Of a stretch of DNA of 64,000 nucleotides, positions 16,638 to 25,922 are shown piece by piece; the first letter of the stretch is position 1, and each line of letters starts with the position of its first letter. This DNA comes from DASYAN01 sp034431765 (lineage in GTDB: Bacteria; Chloroflexota; Ktedonobacteria; Ktedonobacterales; Ktedonobacteraceae). Both the position numbers and the translations under genes were made by a program. The notes beneath the pieces are model-generated. The model made no database searches, was not told the DNA's origin, and saw only the letters and a list, made by a program, of their open reading frames with translations. The stretch covers positions 27,852 to 91,851 of the forward strand of contig DAOUDD010000010.1 of assembly GCA_034431765.1 (NCBI GenBank), in the 5' to 3' direction.

Positions 16638-19600
16638 TTAGGCAGGCCAGACATCGACGAGATAGCGGTTGCTTGCGACGAGGTTGTCGAGCCAGTGTTG
16701 AGCCTGTTGCTCATCGTTGCCAGTCATGTCACGATAGACAGCGGTGAATGCTTGCTGTACGGTTGGAGCCATGTTGCTGGCATCACCACAGATGTAGATG
16801 ATAGCACCGTCATTGAGCGCCTGCCAGACGCGCTCTTTCTGCTGACGAATTGCATCCTGGACGTACATCTTCGGGTGGTTTTCCCAGCGGGAGAACGCGG
16901 TGAAGAGTTCTATGATGCCCTCGCGTTGAAAGTTGTGCAACTCCTCTCTGTAGAGAAAATCTTGCTCTGGATGGCGGCAGCCAAAGAAGAGGAGCGAAGA
17001 AGCGATATGCTCTCCTTGCACTTGTAGAGCGGCTCGCTCCTGTAAGAAGCCCCGGAACGGGGCCAGACCTGTTCCGGGTCCTACCATAATGAGCGGAGTT
17101 GTGGGGTTTTCGGGCAGCATGAAGAGCGAATTGGTATCCTGCACAAAGGCGTAGATCTCATCTCCCTCTTTCTGATGCAGCAAGTAGTCTGTACAAACAC
17201 CATGGTATTGTCCGTGTCCAGAACGTGCCGGTCCATCTACCACCACAAAAGTCAGGCTACATGCGCGTGGATTCTGAAGCGGTGATGACGAGATCGAGTA
17301 GTAGCGCGGGCGCAAAGCAGGGAGCTGCTCCAGGTAGAGGTTGAAGGGCAGCTCGCATGCCGCAAACTCTTCGAGCACGTCGATCAGAGATTTGCGTTTC
17401 GCAAAAATCTCTTCTTTATAAAGAGTAGCACCGGCCTCGTCCTCTGCTGAAAGTGCATGGAGACGCCGTTTTTCAGGTGGACATTGTGTATGCTCAGCCA
17501 GCAATTGAAGCTGCTTGCGCGTCGCAACATCCTGCAATTCGACGTAATCAGCCAGCAAGTCATAGACTGAGATGGGCTGCTCAACCGGCAATGTCGTTTT
17601 GCGTTTATCGCTCTTGTGAAGGACGATCTTCGTGTTCTTGTGGAAGCCGAAGCGGCGTGCAACCCGCTCAATCTGTTCGCGGCTATTGCGTGGAATAACG
17701 CCCAGATGTAGCCCAGTTCGATACATCACGCCCTCAGGTAGCGCTATCTCCATATGGCGGGCGGAACGTTCGGAGGGATGCAGCCCTTCTTTCTGATGCA
17801 GTTCGCGGTTGACAAGCACTTTCAGCGCATGCGCACCAAATGAGGCCACAATAGGATGGGTATGCTCTACATCTACCACCTCAACCTCGATGTTGCCTAC
17901 GCTGGCCCGCTCTGGTAGCGCATTGGCCAGGCCAAATTCTTTGTAGAGTGCCTCCCATAGGTGAGAGTACCAGGACTCGAACTGCCCATCGAAGTCATCG
18001 CGCGCATCTCCCTCGCCACGAGGATAGACACGTTTCGCACCGAAGCGCTCTAGCTGGCTGTCAACCAGGCGAGGGGTAGCCTGAAAAGTGCCAGCCCAGT
18101 CACGGTTGCCACAGCCAAAGACGGTGTAACGGACACCAGCAAGCGCATTGCGCGACAATTCGCTAGCCTTGAGCCAGTCACAGAATTGCTCAGCGTTGTC
18201 GGGTGGTGTACCATTATATGATGAGGTGACGACGACAAGCGCACCCTCTTTTGGAAGTTTACCCGTGTAGTCATCCATCGAGGCAACCGTTGTAGCCAAA
18301 CCACGATCCTCGCCGTCGTTGGCAATCCGATTCGCCAGATCTTCAGATGTGCCCATATTGGAGCCGAAGAGGACAAGCAATGAGGTCCCGTGCGATTGCA
18401 CTTCAGGCTTCGCAACCGACTCTTGTCGGACTGGCGCACCCCCAACTGTTAGCGGCTTCACCTGGACAATCGTGCGCTCCGCGTCTGTACGTTTGCGGAT
18501 CTGAATCTTGAAATCTTCTGGTTTGAGCGTGAGTGCCTCACGTACTTTGAATTGATAGTGCTTATGATCGACGAACTTGTAGCGCTGCAGCAGGATGCCC
18601 AGGACCAGCGTCGCTTCCTGTAAAGCAAACTGCCTGCCAATACAGGCACGTTGACCATTGCCGAAGGGCTTATACGCGTTAGCAGGTCGATTCTGCTCCA
18701 CAGCTTGAGCAAAGCGCTCAGGATCAAACTCCTCCGCGTTATCTCCCCAGATGGCGGGGTCGCGATGCAACATCGGAATCAGAACGGAGACCTGGTCTTC
18801 GGGGGTGAGGTGATACTTGCCACCCAGCGTTGTCTCTTCATATGGGTAGAGTGCGAAAAGTGGCGCAGTCGGCCAGAGACGGAGCGTTTCTTTGAGAATT
18901 TGCGAGACATATTGCAGACCATTGACCTGCTTGAACGTCGGCTGCACATGTAAATCACTCCCGAGGACGCGATCCACTTCTGCGTATGCTTTTGCCAGCA
19001 CCTCTGGATGATGCAACAAATTATAAAGTGCGAAGGAGAGTAGACCACTGGTCGTTTCATGACCGGCAATTAAGAAAGTGATGATCTGGTAGCGAATATT
19101 CACATCATCCAGCTTTTCACCCGTCTCCTTATCAGCACCATTGAGCATGTAGCTCAACAGGTCTTTCTTGTCGGATGCCCCTTCGCCAGCGTGTTTGCGC
19201 TCTTGAATGATACGGTCAACCGTCGAGTTCATCAGCTCAACGTCTTCCTGGAACTGTTTATTGTGCAGGAAGAGCAGCTTGTTGCTGAGCGGAAGACGGT
19301 GCAGACGTTCCAACGACTCGCGCAGTGCTCGCATCATACTGTTGACAAAGGGATGCATATCCTCGCGGTAAAACGAGTTGAAACGGTAATCGAAACCGCA
19401 CAGCCCGATGGTATCGAGCGTCAGACGGGTCATGTCTCCGACAACATCGATTTCATCATCGGCATTGAGGCGATCCCACTTGCCCACAAGCTGTTCCGCG
19501 ATATCCAGCATCATCGGCAGATACCCCTGCATTGCACGCATGCTGAAGTTGGGAAGAAGGATATTGTGCGCTTTGTGCCAGTTGGGTTCCTGGGTATGTG

Positions 19601-19880
19601 CGGTAAAGAGCCCATCCCCAGCAAAAGAGCGTACATTTTGCAGCGGTGCCCAGACTTTTTTATCGAAGCGCTTCTCGTCACATAGCTCGTCTGTTAGCTC
19701 GAAGCTAGAGACGACAATCTGTTTGCGACCGGGAAACGTTAATTGGTAGATCGGTCCATACTCTCGTGTCAGGCGCATCAGATCCTGTACTGGGGTCTCA
19801 CCGCTGACATCGAGCGTATTGCCAATAAAAATTTTCTCTTTTGGTTGTGGAATTTCTTCAAAAGTTGTGTGTGTCTTCAT
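16638..19880 (-). CDS. Self-sufficient CYP102-type cytochrome P450 / NADPH-P450 reductase
   Basis: Fusion of a fatty-acid-hydroxylase-like P450 with its own FMN/FAD reductase, like P450 BM3. Numbering from the ATG at 19889: I-helix AGHETTS at 275-281, ExxR at 334-337, heme loop PFGNGQRACIGR with Cys416, then the FMN-binding flavodoxin domain (VLFGSNMGTSEDLA, about 508-650), the FAD domain (RYYSISSSP) and the NADPH site (GPGTGLAPFRGF). BM3 Phe87 corresponds to Phe95 and Arg47 to Arg55, but Tyr51 is a valine here, so substrate anchoring may differ. An ATG at 19880 is slightly better spaced from GGAA; 19889 is possible. It follows a TetR gene by about 80-90 bases, as in bm3R1-CYP102A1. Confidence 0.95.
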   Translation of the reverse strand: MKTHTTFEEIPQPKEKIFIGNTLDVSGETPVQDLMRLTREYGPIYQLTFPGRKQIVVSSFELTDELCDEKRFDKKVWAPLQNVRSFAGDGLFTAHTQEPNWHKAHNILLPNFSMRAMQGYLPMMLDIAEQLVGKWDRLNADDEIDVVGDMTRLTLDTIGLCGFDYRFNSFYREDMHPFVNSMMRALRESLERLHRLPLSNKLLFLHNKQFQEDVELMNSTVDRIIQERKHAGEGASDKKDLLSYMLNGADKETGEKLDDVNIRYQIITFLIAGHETTSGLLSFALYNLLHHPEVLAKAYAEVDRVLGSDLHVQPTFKQVNGLQYVSQILKETLRLWPTAPLFALYPYEETTLGGKYHLTPEDQVSVLIPMLHRDPAIWGDNAEEFDPERFAQAVEQNRPANAYKPFGNGQRACIGRQFALQEATLVLGILLQRYKFVDHKHYQFKVREALTLKPEDFKIQIRKRTDAERTIVQVKPLTVGGAPVRQESVAKPEVQSHGTSLLVLFGSNMGTSEDLANRIANDGEDRGLATTVASMDDYTGKLPKEGALVVVTSSYNGTPPDNAEQFCDWLKASELSRNALAGVRYTVFGCGNRDWAGTFQATPRLVDSQLERFGAKRVYPRGEGDARDDFDGQFESWYSHLWEALYKEFGLANALPERASVGNIEVEVVDVEHTHPIVASFGAHALKVLVNRELHQKEGLHPSERSARHMEIALPEGVMYRTGLHLGVIPRNSREQIERVARRFGFHKNTKIVLHKSDKRKTTLPVEQPISVYDLLADYVELQDVATRKQLQLLAEHTQCPPEKRRLHALSAEDEAGATLYKEEIFAKRKSLIDVLEEFAACELPFNLYLEQLPALRPRYYSISSSPLQNPRACSLTFVVVDGPARSGHGQYHGVCTDYLLHQKEGDEIYAFVQDTNSLFMLPENPTTPLIMVGPGTGLAPFRGFLQERAALQVQGEHIASSLLFFGCRHPEQDFLYREELHNFQREGIIELFTAFSRWENHPKMYVQDAIRQQKERVWQALNDGAIIYICGDASNMAPTVQQAFTAVYRDMTGNDEQQAQHWLDNLVASNRYLVDVWPA

Positions 19881-19970
19881 AGCTTGCATTTCCGTATATG
19901 CTTTATATTGTATCCCTGTCTCTGGAGATATATCTATACCTCAGGCACATTACAAACGTGCCATCACTTT

Positions 19971-20603
19971 TCAAGAGGCGGTATCTTCGCCGGTGATAAG
20001 TCCGCGAGGCAAGCCCCGAGAGAGCAGAAGTAACACTTGCTCAGCCATCATATCTGGCAAAGGCTCATCTTGTTCAAACCACCAGATGATGCCCTGAGTA
20101 ATAACACCGGTAATGAGACGCGAGAGCAGGACGAGATCATAGCCCGGCAACTGTCCCTGTGCCGCGACACGTTCGAGCATATTCATCAGCCCTTGCGCAA
20201 TCATATCTTGCACGTGAAATGTACGGGCGGCTTGACCCCCACTGGTCAAGCCAATACGAAAGAGGTCACGCTGCTCGTACGCATGCTGAAAAATGGCTTG
20301 TACGATCCCTGCTAGTGTCGGCTGCCCATGTCGCCTCACCTCTATCGTCACTTGCTCACGCAGACTGTGCAGCACCTCTTCGATGAGCGTGTTAAATGCC
20401 TCATCTTTATCACGAAAGTGCAGATAGAATGTACCAACCCCAACATCGGCGGCGGCTGTGATGTCGAGAATGCTCGTGTCGTGATAGCCGCGTTGGGCAA
20501 ACACTTTACGCGCCGCCGCTAATAAATCAGCCCGTGTCCGCTCACGCTTCTTCGCAGCACGTTGTGGTCTGGAACTCTGTTGATTTTCTGAATCTCTATT
20601 CAT
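19971..20603 (-). CDS. TetR family regulator, probable control of the P450 gene
   Basis: About 210 residues. The N-terminal helix-turn-helix (about 15-65) has the TetR pattern ADLLAAARKVFAQRGYHDTS...GTFYLHFRDKDE, followed by an all-helical ligand domain. The ATG at 20603 is chosen because a consensus promoter ends six bases before it, the upstream frame runs into the terminator of the next gene, and the family N-terminus fits. This makes a leaderless message. Position and orientation copy bm3R1, the fatty-acid-responsive repressor of CYP102A1; the same role here is inference. Confidence 0.9.
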   Translation of the reverse strand: MNRDSENQQSSRPQRAAKKRERTRADLLAAARKVFAQRGYHDTSILDITAAADVGVGTFYLHFRDKDEAFNTLIEEVLHSLREQVTIEVRRHGQPTLAGIVQAIFQHAYEQRDLFRIGLTSGGQAARTFHVQDMIAQGLMNMLERVAAQGQLPGYDLVLLSRLITGVITQGIIWWFEQDEPLPDMMAEQVLLLLSRGLPRGLITGEDTAS

Positions 20604-20607
20604 AACT

Positions 20608-20638
20608 GAATTATAATTCGCTTTTAGAGCTGTGTCAA
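20608..20638 (-). promoter_or_regulatory. Consensus promoter and palindromic operator of the TetR-P450 operon
   Basis: On the minus strand TTGACA (20638-20633) and TATAAT (20615-20610) are 17 bases apart. The -10 lies inside a perfect 12-bp palindrome, GAATTATAATTC (20608-20619), a fitting site for an autoregulating TetR dimer. Transcription would start at or next to the A of the ATG at 20603. Confidence 0.75.
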
Positions 20639-20668
20639 GTGGTGAAGCAATATGTCTTCCAAAGTAGA

Positions 20669-20706
20669 GCAAGAGGGATGCGATTCTGAAGTCGCATCCC
20701 TCTTGC
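20669..20706 (-). terminator. Terminator of the lactate oxidation operon
   Basis: Perfect 15-bp arms 20669-20683 and 20692-20706 with an 8-base loop, 30 bases past the lutBA stop. Confidence 0.75.
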
Positions 20707-20735
20707 AGTAACATGCTTTCTCCTAAATATTCTTC

Positions 20736-23099
20736 CTACTCCAGATGCTCGGCGAGCAGTTGCGCGAGGTGGAGGACGCGAAGGGGTCGTCCCTGAGCAT
20801 CAACGCCTCCACGCAGGTGCATCAGGCAACCGGGATTGTCGGCTACTAGCAGGGGAGCGCCTGTCGCTTCGGCGTTTTTTAGCTTGTTTGCCAGCAACTT
20901 CTTGGCAACGGCAGGATGCTCTAATGAGGTTGAGCCTCCAAAACCACAACACACATCGGACTGCGCCATCTCGCGCAATTCTAATCCCAATGTCTCCTGA
21001 ATAATACGACGTGGCTCAGTGCGTATCCCAAGGCAGTTACAGGACTGGCAGGAGTCATGATACGTTATGCTCTCTTTTTTCTGTATGTCTTCACGAACCG
21101 GAAGCTTCATGCCACGAGAGAGCACGACACGCTCTAGAAAACTGGTGAAATCCAGGATTTTCTCTGCGAGCACCTGTGTACGCTGTAACCAGCCGTGCAA
21201 CCCCAGATCTTCAAACAGGCGCAGGTAGTCCTGCACAATTGTTACAACACAACTGGTGGAGGCGCTGACGATATAGTCGGCATTGTTCTGCTCAAACTCT
21301 CTCTCCAACAGCACAATCGTCTGCTTCGCCATAACCACCCCATCACGCCGATCTCCTGAATTCAATGCAGGCAACCCACAACAATTCTGCTGCTGCGGAA
21401 AGGTTACTCTTATCCCCAGAGCATGCAATACCTTGAGCACAGCCTCCCCCATCTCAGGGTAGAGGCGGTCAGTCATGCAGCCTGCGAAGTAACAGACAGT
21501 TATATTAAAAGTACCTCTTTGTTTTTGACTATAAGAAGAGGCATGTGTGTGCACACGATCACGGAGTGGACGGAGGACAAAGGCGGGTAGGCTGCGCCAG
21601 GATGCAAGGGCAGCGAGCGATTTCAGTAAAGGAAGTCGAGCGAGCAAGCCCATACTTCGTGTGCGTACATACTGACTGCCACGTGTGAGCGGTAACTGAC
21701 CGATGCTCCCTAAGCGTGTGAGCAAGCCAAAGATTCGTGGACGGGACATGAGCGCAAAAACAAGCTTCTTGATGTTCGGCAAACCCTTTTTCTCGACAGT
21801 GCGGCTACGCACATCAAGGATGAGGCTGGGAAGTGGAATTTCGACGGGACAGACGGTTTCGCAGGCGTTGCAGCTCACACACAGGCTTTGCGGCCCGGCG
21901 GCGGCTTCGATACCGTGGTGAAATGGTGTCACGACCAGACCAATTGCTCCGCTATAGATATGACCGAAGGAGTGGCCACCCACTTGCTGATATGGTGGAC
22001 AGATATTGGCGCAAGCAGCGCAGCGAATGCAGCGCAGGGCATCTTTGAAACGTGGATCGGCACGCATCTCGCTACGTCCGTTATCCACCAGCACGATATG
22101 CATCTCCTTCTCAGGTGTAGCAGGACCGGTGATGAAGGTGGTATAGCTTGTGATTACTTGAGCAGTTGCGCTACGGGCAAGTAGACGAAGTTGTGTCATC
22201 GCTTCAGCATAGGTGCCGATCAGTTTATCGTAGCCTGCAAGGACAACGTGTACAGGTGGGAGTGATGTCACAAGACGACCATTTCCCTCATTGGTCATCA
22301 TCATCACAGTGCCGCTCTCAGCAATCAGCGCATTGGCCCCGCTTATGCCCATGCCAGCGGTTAAAAATGACTTGCGATGCTCGGTACGAATGACCGCTAC
22401 CTGTTCCGCAACGTTCTCGCGTGAAATTTCCCTTCCGGTAGCCTGAGAGAGAATCTGTCCAACCTGCTGACGTGTCTTGTGAATAATCGGCATCACCATA
22501 TGAGAAGGGCGCTCATGATCAAGCTGCGCAACCCACTCGCCGAGGTCCGTCTCTATAGGAGAAATACCACGTGCCTCCAGATAGTGATTCAGCTCGATCT
22601 CTTCGCTCACCATCGTTTTTGACTTTACAACTAGATCGATGCCCTTACGTTGACATAGCTCATACACATAACGATTCGCATCTTCTGCTGTTTTCGCCTC
22701 GTAGATAATGGCTCCGGCTGCCTCAGCCTGTGCTTTGAACTGCGCGAAGAGTTCTGGCTGCTGCTCAATAGCAGCGTCCTTTGCCTGCCGTAAAGTATGA
22801 CGCAGATGCTCAAAGCTGTATGCGGGACCGTAGTCAGCTTCCTCATTCTCAAATACCTGCTGACGGGATTGTTTCCAGAAAGGGGCAAAACGTGCTAACG
22901 CACCTTGTAGATGAAAATCGCTCAGGGAATGCTGCAGACGCTCCTCAAAAGGCTGATGCTCGTTTGTCGGATTGCGATCATCCTTTTGCACGATGCCTTC
23001 GGCAGAGCTGGTATGTGTCAAAGCCTGTTGCGCCGCTGGTAGCGGCTGTGAAGCTACCGAGGAACGCTCTTGAGAGAATGAAGAGTGATGTGTAGTCAT
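20736..23099 (-). CDS. lutB: Fused LutB-LutA lactate oxidation iron-sulfur protein
   Basis: 787 residues joining two subunits that are separate in Bacillus LutABC, which oxidises L-lactate to pyruvate. The N-terminal half is LutB: LUD domain (about 120-340) and two [4Fe-4S] motifs (Cys357, 360, 363, 367 and Cys407, 410, 413, 417). After a linker (about 430-530) the C-terminal part is LutA-like, with two CCG repeats (CYFAGC 536-541 with NCCG 572-575; DSCQSC with VCCGFGG about 717-722). The ATG overlaps the lutC stop as ATGA. The neighbouring rhamnose genes make lactaldehyde, hence lactate, a likely substrate source. Confidence 0.92.
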   Translation of the reverse strand: MTTHHSSFSQERSSVASQPLPAAQQALTHTSSAEGIVQKDDRNPTNEHQPFEERLQHSLSDFHLQGALARFAPFWKQSRQQVFENEEADYGPAYSFEHLRHTLRQAKDAAIEQQPELFAQFKAQAEAAGAIIYEAKTAEDANRYVYELCQRKGIDLVVKSKTMVSEEIELNHYLEARGISPIETDLGEWVAQLDHERPSHMVMPIIHKTRQQVGQILSQATGREISRENVAEQVAVIRTEHRKSFLTAGMGISGANALIAESGTVMMMTNEGNGRLVTSLPPVHVVLAGYDKLIGTYAEAMTQLRLLARSATAQVITSYTTFITGPATPEKEMHIVLVDNGRSEMRADPRFKDALRCIRCAACANICPPYQQVGGHSFGHIYSGAIGLVVTPFHHGIEAAAGPQSLCVSCNACETVCPVEIPLPSLILDVRSRTVEKKGLPNIKKLVFALMSRPRIFGLLTRLGSIGQLPLTRGSQYVRTRSMGLLARLPLLKSLAALASWRSLPAFVLRPLRDRVHTHASSYSQKQRGTFNITVCYFAGCMTDRLYPEMGEAVLKVLHALGIRVTFPQQQNCCGLPALNSGDRRDGVVMAKQTIVLLEREFEQNNADYIVSASTSCVVTIVQDYLRLFEDLGLHGWLQRTQVLAEKILDFTSFLERVVLSRGMKLPVREDIQKKESITYHDSCQSCNCLGIRTEPRRIIQETLGLELREMAQSDVCCGFGGSTSLEHPAVAKKLLANKLKNAEATGAPLLVADNPGCLMHLRGGVDAQGRPLRVLHLAQLLAEHLE

Positions 23100-23671
23100 T
23101 GAGGCACTTCCATGTTTTGAACAAAAATGACATACAAGGTACGAGGTCCCTGAACACCGATGGTAAGCGTGCGCTCGATATCGGCGGTACGGCTGGGACC
23201 GGTGACCAGCGAGATATAGCGCCTCTGTCCTGCTCCTGGCCTTGTGTAGTGCTGGAGACGCACACCAACCTCATCAAGCATTGGCACAAGATCTGCAACA
23301 CGAACCAGCACAAAATGAGTAAGTGTGAGCATGCTTACAATACGAGCTTCAAGCGCATTTTCCGTAAGTAAGACTGAACCTGTTTCAGCAACAGCTAGTT
23401 CGGCGGAAGAGAGGCCAGCCGGCGCGTCAGCAACTTCGGCTGGAGATGTTGCAGCATGGACCTGCACATCCTGTTGCCGAAGCAGTGGTATGATGTTTCC
23501 CCAGAGAAGGTGCTCAGAGAAGGCAGGCGGCACTATCAGGCTTTTCGCCACGAGCGCCTCGTGTACAGCAATTACGCGCGCGGCATCCTGCAACGTCTCC
23601 ACATATTGACAGTCTCCCCCAGCAGAAGTGAGGCGCTGTCTGAAGCGTTGAAGAAGATCACCACTATACAT
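23096..23671 (-). CDS. lutC: LutC-like LUD domain protein
   Basis: 191 residues, the third component of the LutABC lactate oxidation complex. It shows the LUD core (AELAVAETGSVLLTENA, HFVLVRVADLVPMLDEV, SLVTGPSRTADIE) and lacks Fe-S motifs, as expected of LutC. First gene of the minus-strand operon; it overlaps lutBA by 4 bases. AAAGGAGG ends only 3 bases before the ATG, closer than usual. Divergent from the rhamnose regulator, so the 150-base spacer probably holds shared control sites. Confidence 0.9.
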   Translation of the reverse strand: MYSGDLLQRFRQRLTSAGGDCQYVETLQDAARVIAVHEALVAKSLIVPPAFSEHLLWGNIIPLLRQQDVQVHAATSPAEVADAPAGLSSAELAVAETGSVLLTENALEARIVSMLTLTHFVLVRVADLVPMLDEVGVRLQHYTRPGAGQRRYISLVTGPSRTADIERTLTIGVQGPRTLYVIFVQNMEVPQ

Positions 23672-23761
23672 ATGCCTCCTTTCGTTATCACAACTATCCT
23701 CTAGCTATGATATCATATTCTTACCGCACATATATTGCTCTTTGCTTCCGTTTTCGTTCTC

Positions 23762-23809
23762 TTGACAGAAAATGAAAGATATGTTATAAGTAAATGAAAT
23801 GAATTGAAA
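23762..23809 (+). promoter_or_regulatory. Promoter and repeat sites of the rhamnose operon
   Basis: TTGACA (23762-23767) and TATAAG (23785-23790) are 17 bases apart. TGAAA occurs at 23773-23777, 23795-23799 and 23805-23809, with 22- and 10-base steps, i.e. on one face of the helix, within and just after the promoter. DeoR-type regulators often bind such direct repeats, so these may be autoregulatory operators; that is inference. Confidence 0.6.
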
Positions 23810-23835
23810 CACAATAAAACCACGTGAGAGTTTTG

Positions 23836-24654
23836 ATGAAGCTTAATCCTACTCACCTTTCGTTAGAGAAAAGTACCTCATCGGGATCTCCCCTCTTTAC
23901 GTATGAGCGGCGACAGAAGATCGCACAGATCCTCAGTGAGCAACAGCGTGTCACTGTACCGGAATTAAGCCGCTTATTTTCCATCTCTGAAGTTACTATT
24001 CGTAAAGATCTGGCGTGGCTCGAAGCCCATGCGCTTGCGGTACGCACACATGGAGGAGCGATGCAGATGCCAGCGCAGGCAGCAGAGATCGGCTTCGACG
24101 TTCGCGAGCGGCTGCAAGAGAGCGAGAAAGAACGTATTGGAGCCTCAGCGGCAACCTTTGTGCAGGATGGCGAGACGATCGCCCTGGACGCAAGTACGAC
24201 TGCGCTGGCAATGACCTCATTTCTGCGGGAACGCCGTGAATTGACCGTTGTTACCAATGGATTACGAGCCAGTATGGACCTCGTCTCTGTTCCGGGTATC
24301 TCTGTACTCATTCCGGGAGGGATGTTGCGCAAGGAATCCTTTTCACTGGTTGGTAGCTGGGGAGCAGCAGTTCTGCAACATATCCACATTAGCAAGGCGT
24401 TTGTTGGGGCACGTGGGCTGGGAGTGGACGAGGGCTTGACAGATGTGAATAGTGAAGAAGTCGAGTTAAAACGCGTCCTTGTCCAATCTGCAAAAGAAGT
24501 CATCGCAGTGCTTGATTCGAGTAAATGGGGTCAGGTTGCTCTTGCAACCTTTTGTCCATTAGAGCGACTCACACGCATCATTACTAATGCTAAAGCGCCC
24601 GAACAGATGGTGGAACAGATACGGAGCAGAGGTATAGATGTCTTACTTGTTTGA
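23836..24654 (+). CDS. rhaR: DeoR family regulator of the rhamnose operon
   Basis: About 272 residues. Winged helix (about 20-75, YERRQKIAQILSEQQRVTV then ISEVTIRKDLAWLE) followed by the DeoRC sugar-phosphate-sensing domain (GETIALDASTTALAM, VTNGLRA, VGARGLGVDEGLTDVN). The ATG at 23836 has GAGAG upstream; an in-frame GTG at 23824 is possible. It is the first gene of an operon with rhamnose isomerase and rhamnulokinase, so it most likely senses a rhamnose intermediate and controls these genes and perhaps the divergent lut operon. Gene name by context only. Confidence 0.87.
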   Translation: MKLNPTHLSLEKSTSSGSPLFTYERRQKIAQILSEQQRVTVPELSRLFSISEVTIRKDLAWLEAHALAVRTHGGAMQMPAQAAEIGFDVRERLQESEKERIGASAATFVQDGETIALDASTTALAMTSFLRERRELTVVTNGLRASMDLVSVPGISVLIPGGMLRKESFSLVGSWGAAVLQHIHISKAFVGARGLGVDEGLTDVNSEEVELKRVLVQSAKEVIAVLDSSKWGQVALATFCPLERLTRIITNAKAPEQMVEQIRSRGIDVLLV

Positions 24655-24701
24655 GTAACGTAACACACTTCACCACAGTAGCAACAAGAGAGGAAGTCGT
24701 C

Positions 24702-25922
24702 ATGGCAGACTCAGCGTACACGCTCTTCCAACGACAACAAACAGATCGCGGGATTGATCTTGAGCATGTGAAAACACGTTTGAAGACGTTCAAAGTCGAG
24801 ACACCTTCATGGGGCTATGGGGATTCAGGGACACGCTTCAAGGTCTTTCAGCAAGTAGGCATTCCACGTACAGCATTCGAAAAGCTTGAGGATGCGGCAC
24901 AGGTACATAAGGTTACCGGTATGTGCCCTACCGTCGCATTACATATTCCCTGGGATAAAGTGGAGGATTATAACGAGCTTCAGCAACATGCATTATCGTT
25001 GGGATTACAGCTCGGCGCGATCAATCCAAACCTGTTTCAAGAAGATGATTATATTTTTGGTAGCCTCTGCAATTCGCGCCCTGCAATCCGGCGGAAAGCG
25101 ATTGAGCATGTGCTGGACTGTATTGAGATCGCACGAACACTTTCTTCCTCTATTATCAGCCTGTGGCTTGCAGATGGCACCAACTACCCTGGACAGGATA
25201 GTATTCGTGGGCGCAAACACAGACTGCTGGAATCCCTTCAGGAAATTTATACAGCGCTTGCTCCACAGATGCGTCTGCTGATCGAGTACAAATTTTTTGA
25301 GCCGGCTTTCTACCACACGGATCTCGGCGACTGGGGCATGGCGTACACAACAGCCTTAAAACTGGGTCCGCAGGCTGAAGTGCTTGTCGATACCGGTCAT
25401 CACGCACAGGGTACGAATGTCGAGCAGATCGTCGCCTACTTACTGGATGAACAGAAATTAGGAGGCTTCCACTTCAATAGTCGCAAATACGGCGATGATG
25501 ATCTGATCGTCGGTACAATTAATCCTTATGAACTTTTCCTCATTTTCTATCAGATTTTAGAGGCGGCCTCCGACAAAAATCCGAATGTTCAGCGCAATGC
25601 GGCACAGATTGCCTATATGATAGATCAGAGCCATGCCATTGAGCCGAAGATCCCCGCAATGATCCGTTCTGTTCTCAACATTCAGACACAATACGCAAAA
25701 GCCTTGCTCATCAATCTAAATGAGGTCAGGGAGGCTCAGGAGCGACAGGATGTGTTAGGAGCCGAAAATGCGATTCGTAGTGCGTTTGAGTTCGATGTGA
25801 CGCCGCTGCTCCAGGTTATTCGCGAGGAGATGGGTGTGCCGGTTGGTCCAATGCATGCCTACCTTAAAAGTGGCTACGGACAGAAAATTCTTGCGCGTGG
25901 CAAAGGTGGTGCAAGTTGGTAA
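24702..25922 (+). CDS. rhaI: L-rhamnose isomerase (RhaI/Pseudomonas type)
   Basis: Converts L-rhamnose to L-rhamnulose. TIM-barrel protein of about 406 residues with metal-site stretches SLWLADGTNYPGQDS, LIEYKFFEPAFYHTD, VDTGHHAQG and GGFHFNSRKYGDDD, characteristic of the P. stutzeri-type rhamnose isomerase rather than E. coli RhaA. The ATG at 24702 has AGAGGA 7 bases upstream; the upstream TTG overlapping the DeoR stop is less likely. Overlaps the kinase gene by 7 bases. Confidence 0.92.
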   Translation: MADSAYTLFQRQQTDRGIDLEHVKTRLKTFKVETPSWGYGDSGTRFKVFQQVGIPRTAFEKLEDAAQVHKVTGMCPTVALHIPWDKVEDYNELQQHALSLGLQLGAINPNLFQEDDYIFGSLCNSRPAIRRKAIEHVLDCIEIARTLSSSIISLWLADGTNYPGQDSIRGRKHRLLESLQEIYTALAPQMRLLIEYKFFEPAFYHTDLGDWGMAYTTALKLGPQAEVLVDTGHHAQGTNVEQIVAYLLDEQKLGGFHFNSRKYGDDDLIVGTINPYELFLIFYQILEAASDKNPNVQRNAAQIAYMIDQSHAIEPKIPAMIRSVLNIQTQYAKALLINLNEVREAQERQDVLGAENAIRSAFEFDVTPLLQVIREEMGVPVGPMHAYLKSGYGQKILARGKGGASW

